Below, piece after piece: positions 6,294-10,032 of a DNA stretch of 10,032 nt (the stretch's first letter is position 1; every line of letters begins with the position of its first letter). Location of the stretch: contig JAGOBP010000100.1 in the NCBI GenBank assembly GCA_017999195.1, positions 1 through 10,032 of the forward strand. The letters run 5' to 3'. The notes beneath the pieces were generated by a model. The model did no database searches. It had not been told where the DNA came from and saw nothing but the letters and a program-made list of their open reading frames with translations. This DNA is from Thermoflexales bacterium. Its GTDB lineage: Bacteria > Chloroflexota > Anaerolineae > Fen-1058. The translations under genes and the position numbers were made by a program.

Positions 6294-6442
6294 GGCTTGC
6301 CGTGACATTCAACCCGACAGATTGAGACGATGGTCACTGCCTCAGGCTTGATCGGGATGCTAATCTAGAAGATGACAGTCGGTCGAATTTGGTAAGCCAG
6401 AGTGTGTGGCGTTGAGGTTGAAGGCTCACCGGGCGTTGCCCC

Positions 6443-6450
6443 AAGGAGGT
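6443..6450 (+). promoter_or_regulatory. Strong ribosome site of the stress-protein gene
   Basis: AAGGAGGT is a full match to the anti-Shine-Dalgarno sequence, four bases before the ATG at 6455. I found no convincing promoter in the stretch between the upstream terminator and this site. Confidence 0.75.
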
Positions 6451-6454
6451 CACC

Positions 6455-6922
6455 ATGTATCGCCGGATTCTCGTGACGCTGGATGGATCGCCGTTGGCTG
6501 AACAAGTGCTGCCGCATGTAAAGGCGCTGCTCGAAGGCCGCTCAGGTGTGCAGCTGTATCTGTTGTCGGCCGCGCAAGTGATCGATGTCGCGGCGGCTTC
6601 AGCGATGGTTTACCCGATGGCGGTGTATCCCGGCCAGCCCATCGACGAAGATGCGGAGCGCCGCCGGGTGGAAGACGAGTTGCGCGACTATTTGCTGGGC
6701 GTCGAAAAAAACCTGATGCAGCCCGGCGTGGACATTTACCGCGAAGTGCGCTTCGGCCATGCGGCTGATGAGATTATTACGTATGCGCACGACATCAAGG
6801 CCGATTTGATCGCGATGTGCACCCACGGCCGATCGGGCATTGCGCGCTGGACGTACGGCAGCGTGGCCGATCGAGTGTTGCGCGTGGCCGAGTGCCCCGT
6901 GCTGTTGGTGCGGGCCAAATAA
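6455..6922 (+). CDS. Universal stress protein (UspA family)
   Basis: This 155-residue single-domain protein has the usual length for the family. The first strand is RRILVTLDGSPLAEQVLPHV (3-22), with the conserved Asp10 that contacts nucleotide in ATP-binding members. The second half has the strand ADLIAMCTHG (116-125) and the phosphate loop HG-x9-GS (124-136), followed by the ADRVLRVAECPVLLVR ending (138-153) typical of Usp proteins. The first glycine of the common G-x2-G-x9-G-S motif is Cys122 here, a frequent kind of change. The protein is probably an ATP-binding cytoplasmic dimer with a role in stress or starvation survival. It is the first gene of a tight block with the dehydrogenase gene, which begins 22 bases later. 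Confidence 0.93.
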   Translation: MYRRILVTLDGSPLAEQVLPHVKALLEGRSGVQLYLLSAAQVIDVAAASAMVYPMAVYPGQPIDEDAERRRVEDELRDYLLGVEKNLMQPGVDIYREVRFGHAADEIITYAHDIKADLIAMCTHGRSGIARWTYGSVADRVLRVAECPVLLVRAK

Positions 6923-6944
6923 TCTACAGGGAGAGGACACGATC

Positions 6945-8030
6945 ATGGACATTGGAATTCCACGCGAACGGCGTGAAGGCGAGTATCGCGTCGGCTTAAC
7001 CCCGATCGGTGTGCAGCTGCTCACCGCCGAAGGACACACGTGCTACGTCGAGCGCGGCGCGGGCCTGGGCGCAGGCTTCAGCGATCGCGACTATGAGACG
7101 GGCGGCGGCAAGATTGTGTATTCGACGCAGGAAGCCTATGGTCGCGCCGAGCTGGTGTTGAAGGTAGCGCGGCCCATGGCCGAAGAGGCCGACTGGCTGA
7201 ACGAAGGGCAAACCGTGATGGGCTTGCTGCATCTGGCGGCCGCGCGCCGCTCGCGCGTGGAAGCCCTGGTGCAAAAACACATCACGGCCATTGGCTATGA
7301 AATGATCCAGTTGGATGACGGTTCGTTGCCAGTGCTGACGCCGCTCTCGCAGGCGGCCGGTCGCATGACGGTGCAGGCGGCCGCGATGCTGCTCCAGAAT
7401 GATCGGGGCGGCAAGGGCATTTTGCTCAGCGGTGTGCCGGGTGTGCCGCCCGCCGAGGTCGTCATCGTCGGCGCGGGGACGCTGGGCACGTGCGCGGCGC
7501 GCGCTTTCCTGGGCATTGGCGCGAATGTGTATCTGCTCGATCATGATTTGAAACGGCTGCAAGCGGTGGATACCCAATTGAACAGCCGCGCCATCACGAT
7601 GGTGTCGCACGAGTTCAATCTGCGCAAGGTGGTGAAGTTTGCCGACGTGCTGATTGGCGGCATTCTGGTGCCGGGCGCGCGCACGCCAATCGTGATTACG
7701 CGCGAGATGGTGCGCACGATGAAGCCGCGCAGCGTGATCATGGACCTGTCGATCGATCAGGGCGGCTGCGTTGAGACCAGCCGGCCGACGACGCATCGCG
7801 TCCCAACGTTCATCGAAGAAAATGTGATTCACTATTGTGTGCCGAACATGACCTCGGTGGTGGCGCGCACGGCGACGCATGCTTTCAACAATGCCGCCTG
7901 GCCGTATGTTCAAGCCGTAGTCCGCAAGGGCCTGGATGCCGCCATTGCCGAAGATGCCTCGCTGGCGCGCGGCGTCAACATTCGCCAGGGCGAGATTGTC
8001 AGCCCGGCGCTGCACGTCAATTCTCTGTAA
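6945..8030 (+). CDS. Alanine dehydrogenase-like protein (AlaDH/PNT family) with an altered substrate lysine
   Basis: This 361-residue protein starts at ATG 6945, after GGGAGAGG with eight bases of spacing; the longer frame to 6840 would overlap the stress-protein gene and adds no family sequence. The family catalyses NAD-dependent interconversion of L-alanine with pyruvate and ammonia. Its N-terminus (MDIGIPRER, YRVGLTP with Arg15), GAGLGAGF (39-45), LLHLAAA with His96, the Rossmann loop GAGTLG (176-181) and DLSIDQGG with Asp271 all match alanine dehydrogenase. Numbered against the Mycobacterium tuberculosis enzyme as I recall it, His96 and Arg15 are kept, but the pyruvate-contacting Lys75 of the KVK motif is Ala75 (KVA, 73-75). 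The C-terminus is about ten residues shorter than usual. The substrate may therefore differ, and the family assignment is safer than the exact function. The CoA-transferase gene follows after 16 bases. Confidence 0.85.
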   Translation: MDIGIPRERREGEYRVGLTPIGVQLLTAEGHTCYVERGAGLGAGFSDRDYETGGGKIVYSTQEAYGRAELVLKVARPMAEEADWLNEGQTVMGLLHLAAARRSRVEALVQKHITAIGYEMIQLDDGSLPVLTPLSQAAGRMTVQAAAMLLQNDRGGKGILLSGVPGVPPAEVVIVGAGTLGTCAARAFLGIGANVYLLDHDLKRLQAVDTQLNSRAITMVSHEFNLRKVVKFADVLIGGILVPGARTPIVITREMVRTMKPRSVIMDLSIDQGGCVETSRPTTHRVPTFIEENVIHYCVPNMTSVVARTATHAFNNAAWPYVQAVVRKGLDAAIAEDASLARGVNIRQGEIVSPALHVNSL

Positions 8031-8046
8031 GCGAGCGAGGTTAATC

Positions 8047-9348
8047 ATGGCAGGTTGGACGAAACTCTATCAAGAACGCACGACCACGCCGGAACAGGCC
8101 GTGCGCGCGATCAAGTCCGGGCAGCGCGTGTTCTTAACGGGCAACTGTTCGGTGCCGCAAAAAGTGATGAAGGCGCTGGTGGACTACGCGCCGGAACTGC
8201 ACGACGTCGAGATTGCGCAGGTGCTGACCATCGGTGATGCGGCCTATGTGCAGCCCGGCATGGAAAAACATCTGCGCGTCAACACGCTGTTCATTAGCGA
8301 CAATGTGCGGGCCGCCGTCAACGACGGTCGCGCGGACTTCACGCCGATGTTTCTCTCGGAAATTCCGGGCGCATTTCGCAAAGAATTGCCCCTGGATGTG
8401 GCGCTGATTCACGTCAGCCCGCCCGATGAGCATGGTTATTGCTCCTTCGGCATCGAAGTGGGTGTGACCAAGACCGCTGCGCAAGCGGCCAAGATCGTCA
8501 TCGCGGAAGTGAATCAGCAGATGCCGCGCACGTTGGGCGATTCGTTTATTCACGTGTCGAAGTTGACGCACATCATCCCGGTCGACTACCGCTTGCCGGA
8601 AGTCCACATGGGCAGCACCTCGGTAGTCGCCAGCCAGATCGCCAAACACATCGCGGCCTTGATTCCCGACGGCGCGACGCTGCAAACCGGCATCGGCGCG
8701 ATTCCCGATGCGGTGCTAAAAGAACTGACTTCGCACAAAGACTTGGGTGTCCACACGGAGTTGTTCGCCGACGGCGTGATCGATCTGGTGGACCGCGGCA
8801 TCATCAACGGCGAGCGCAAGAGCCTGCATCCGGGCAAGATTGTAGCCGGATTCATGCTGGGCACGCAGCGCCTGTACGACTTCATTGACGACAACCCGAT
8901 CGTGGAACTGCACCCGACCGAGTACATCAACGACCCCTTTATCATCGCCCAGAACGATCGGATGGTGGCGATCAACAGCGCGATCGAAGTCGATCTGACC
9001 GGGCAGGTGTGCGCGGACTCGATCGGCCCACGCTTCTACAGCGGCGTGGGCGGGCAAGTGGATTTCATCTATGGCGCATCGCGCAGTAACGGCGGCATCC
9101 CCATCATCGCGCTGCCCTCGTCGGCCGTGATCAAGGGTGTCAACACCAGCAAAATCGCGGCGATGCTGAAGCACGGCGCGGGCGTGGTAACAACGCGCAA
9201 CCATGTGCGCTTCATCGTGACGGAGTACGGCGTGGCCGAGTTGTACGGCAAGACCATTCGGCAGCGGGCGCGGGCGCTGATCAACATCGCGCATCCTGAA
9301 TTCCGTGAGGATTTGGAGCGGCAGGCGCGGGAGTTGAAGTTCCTGTGA
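8047..9348 (+). CDS. CoA-transferase of the 4-hydroxybutyrate / acetyl-CoA hydrolase family
   Basis: The protein has 433 residues from ATG 8047, which follows GAGG with six bases of spacing; a frame open to 7936 only extends into the previous gene. Family members move CoA between acetyl-CoA and a carboxylic acid such as 4-hydroxybutyrate, butyrate or succinate, through a glutamyl-CoA thioester. The expected nucleophile is Glu238 in HTELFADGVIDL (236-247), the same number as in the Clostridium aminobutyricum enzyme as I recall it. Other family landmarks are the glycine-rich loop TGIGAIP (214-220), HVSPPDEHGYCSFG (122-135), GVGGQVDFIYGA (333-344) and the C-terminal TEYGVAELYGKTIRQRARALI (392-412). 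The length is typical. The substrate cannot be read from sequence alone. It is the last gene of the block, and a repeat array follows its stop directly. Confidence 0.9.
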   Translation: MAGWTKLYQERTTTPEQAVRAIKSGQRVFLTGNCSVPQKVMKALVDYAPELHDVEIAQVLTIGDAAYVQPGMEKHLRVNTLFISDNVRAAVNDGRADFTPMFLSEIPGAFRKELPLDVALIHVSPPDEHGYCSFGIEVGVTKTAAQAAKIVIAEVNQQMPRTLGDSFIHVSKLTHIIPVDYRLPEVHMGSTSVVASQIAKHIAALIPDGATLQTGIGAIPDAVLKELTSHKDLGVHTELFADGVIDLVDRGIINGERKSLHPGKIVAGFMLGTQRLYDFIDDNPIVELHPTEYINDPFIIAQNDRMVAINSAIEVDLTGQVCADSIGPRFYSGVGGQVDFIYGASRSNGGIPIIALPSSAVIKGVNTSKIAAMLKHGAGVVTTRNHVRFIVTEYGVAELYGKTIRQRARALINIAHPEFREDLERQARELKFL

Positions 9349-9446
9349 TTGGTGATCGGTAATCGGTTGACTGGTGACTGGTTGACCAGTTACCGATTGA
9401 CCCATCACTGATTACCAATCAACCAAGCAACCAGTTGACCAATTAC
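9349..9446. repeat. Second strand-switching array of 7-8-bp repeats
   Basis: The array begins immediately after the CoA-transferase stop codon. Units of the form ATTGGTG, ATCGGTA, ATCGGTTG and ACTGGTG run to about 9385. From there the orientation flips to ACCAGTT, ACCGATTG, ACTGATT, ACCAATC, AACCAAGC and GACCAATT. The wording is the same as in the array at 4707-4870, but units vary between seven and eight bases. The two halves can pair into a hairpin, which could also end or stabilise the upstream transcript. Confidence 0.8.
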
Positions 9447-9463
9447 GCACTTGCCTTTACAAT
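9435..9463 (+). promoter_or_regulatory. Promoter of tRNA-Leu
   Basis: TTGACC (9435-9440), a five-of-six -35 hexamer, and TACAAT (9458-9463), a five-of-six -10 hexamer, are separated by exactly 17 bases. The mature tRNA begins eight bases after the -10 box. The -35 hexamer falls in a terminal unit of the repeat array. Confidence 0.8.
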
Positions 9464-9471
9464 CACGCCAC

Positions 9472-9554
9472 GGGCCGGTGGCGAAATGGCAGCCGCAGGA
9501 GACTTAAAATCTCCCGTTCGAGAGAACGTGAAGGTTCGAGTCCTTTCCGGCCCA
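9472..9554 (+). tRNA. tRNA-Leu, anticodon TAA
   Basis: The acceptor stem GGGCCGG (9472-9478) pairs fully with CCGGCCC (9547-9553), with A9554 as discriminator base. The D arm is GCG/CGC (9481-9483, 9494-9496) with the GG pair at 9488-9489. The anticodon arm is GGAGA-CTTAAAA-TCTCC (9498-9514), anticodon TAA at 9505-9507, reading UUA (and UUG by wobble). The long variable arm CGTTC-GAGA-GAACG (from 9515) makes it class II, as expected for leucine. The T arm is GAAGG-TTCGAGT-CCTTT (9530-9546). The genome reads ACA after the stem, so the CCA tail is not encoded. Confidence 0.96.
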
Positions 9555-9556
9555 CA

Positions 9557-9585
9557 AGAGCGATCGAAATCTGATCGCTCTTTTT
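9557..9585 (+). terminator. Rho-independent terminator of tRNA-Leu
   Basis: AGAGCGATC (9557-9565) and GATCGCTCT (9573-9581) form a perfect 9-bp stem around a seven-base loop, followed by a run of five T (9581-9585). It starts three bases after the mature tRNA. Confidence 0.92.
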
Positions 9586-9686
9586 GTTGCAAAGACCCGC
9601 GCTGGTACTTGGTCGATTTTTGATTTTGGTGTAACCTTTGAGCAGATTCTGCGACTGTTCCTACACACTCACATTGGACAACAACC

Positions 9687-10032
9687 ATGAAAATTGCGAT
9701 TGCCGCCGATCATGGCGGATTTCCCCTCAAAGCCGACCTCATTGAGGTCTTGCAACAGGCCGGACATGAAGTGGCCGATCTGGGTGCGCACGAATACCTG
9801 GCCGGTGACGACTATCCCGATTATGCTTTGCTGGTAGGCAAAGCCGTTCAGGCGGGGCAGGCCGAGCGCGGTATTGTGTTGTGTGGTAGCGGCGTCGGCG
9901 CGTGCATTGCTGCGAACAAACTCAAGGGCATTCGAGCTGGCTTGTGTCACGATACCTACTCGGCGCATCAGGGCGTGGAGCACGACGACATGAATGTGCT
10001 CTGTCTCGGGGCGCGCATCATCGGTGTGGAAC
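9687..10032 (+). CDS. rpiB: Ribose-5-phosphate isomerase B, 3' end outside the window
   Basis: There are 115 complete codons before the window ends; the family is usually about 145-150 residues, so roughly the last quarter is missing. The enzyme interconverts ribulose 5-phosphate and ribose 5-phosphate in the pentose phosphate pathway. The N-terminus MKIAIAADHGG contains the conserved Asp8-His9. LCGSGVGACIAANK (65-78) carries Cys66, the expected catalytic base, in the phosphate-binding loop. GIRAGLCHD (81-89) and EHDDMNVL (98-105), with His99, match the RpiB/LacAB family. The ribosome site is weak (TTGGACAACAACC before the ATG). A weak promoter (TTGGTC at 9609, TAACCT at 9632) is possible. 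It lies about 100 bases after the tRNA terminator and is probably transcribed separately. Confidence 0.93.
   Translation, partial: MKIAIAADHGGFPLKADLIEVLQQAGHEVADLGAHEYLAGDDYPDYALLVGKAVQAGQAERGIVLCGSGVGACIAANKLKGIRAGLCHDTYSAHQGVEHDDMNVLCLGARIIGVE

Noticed and set aside
6840..6944. Upstream start for the dehydrogenase
   Set aside because: The extra 35 residues overlap the stress-protein gene and are not family sequence; ATG 6945 has a good ribosome site and the conserved N-terminus.
7936..8046. Upstream start for the CoA-transferase
   Set aside because: The extension lies inside the dehydrogenase gene and is unrelated to the family; ATG 8047 gives the usual length.
6996..8048. 350-codon open frame on the minus strand
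   Set aside because: It is the shadow of the alanine dehydrogenase-like gene, with Arg/His/Gln-rich low-information sequence and no ribosome site.
8716..9408. 230-codon open frame on the minus strand
   Set aside because: It is antisense to the CoA-transferase gene, its start lies in the repeat array, and it has no family resemblance.
9435..9623. Short open frames across the tRNA on both strands
   Set aside because: They overlap a clear tRNA-Leu with its promoter and terminator and have no coding character.

Overview
The window looks like chromosomal DNA from a GC-rich bacterium, most likely an uncultured Chloroflexota (Anaerolineae-like) lineage. This assignment is inferred from gene content, from short dispersed palindromic repeats both between and inside genes, and from a tRNA gene without an encoded CCA end. 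No marker gene in the window settles it.

Layout. Positions 1-2472 (minus) hold the first 824 codons of a secreted protein made of about nine carboxypeptidase-regulatory-like beta-sandwich repeats; its end lies outside the window. A 338-base intergenic stretch follows, with a long inverted repeat, a possible direct-repeat operator and a terminator hairpin. Positions 2811-4676 (minus) encode the most unusual protein here: an N-terminal PfkB-family kinase fused to a C-terminal domain resembling queuosine-5'-phosphate N-glycosylase (Qng1, Q-salvage family). A four-cysteine motif like the [4Fe-4S] loop of endonuclease III sits near its C-terminus. Two different palindromic repeats appear to have been inserted in frame into this gene. 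A 164-base array of 8-bp repeats that switches strand in its middle separates it from a divergent gene for an AlkZ-related protein (4921-5778). A small four-helix membrane protein (5864-6232) with its own terminator follows.

Positions 6455-9348 form a tight three-gene block, all plus strand, with gaps of 22 and 16 bases. It encodes a universal stress protein, an alanine dehydrogenase-like protein in which a substrate-contact lysine is alanine, and a CoA-transferase of the 4-hydroxybutyrate/acetyl-CoA hydrolase family. A second strand-switching array of the same repeat type follows, then tRNA-Leu(TAA) with a clear promoter and terminator, then the start of ribose-5-phosphate isomerase B, cut by the window end.

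How the genes may work together. The kinase-glycosylase fusion could carry out two consecutive salvage steps: phosphorylating a nucleoside such as queuosine, then cleaving the nucleotide to release the base. The three-gene block suggests amino-acid or acyl-CoA metabolism linked to a stress response. At both 8-mer arrays the unit at or near the promoter-proximal end supplies the -35 hexamer of the next promoter, so the repeats may have been recruited as promoter parts.
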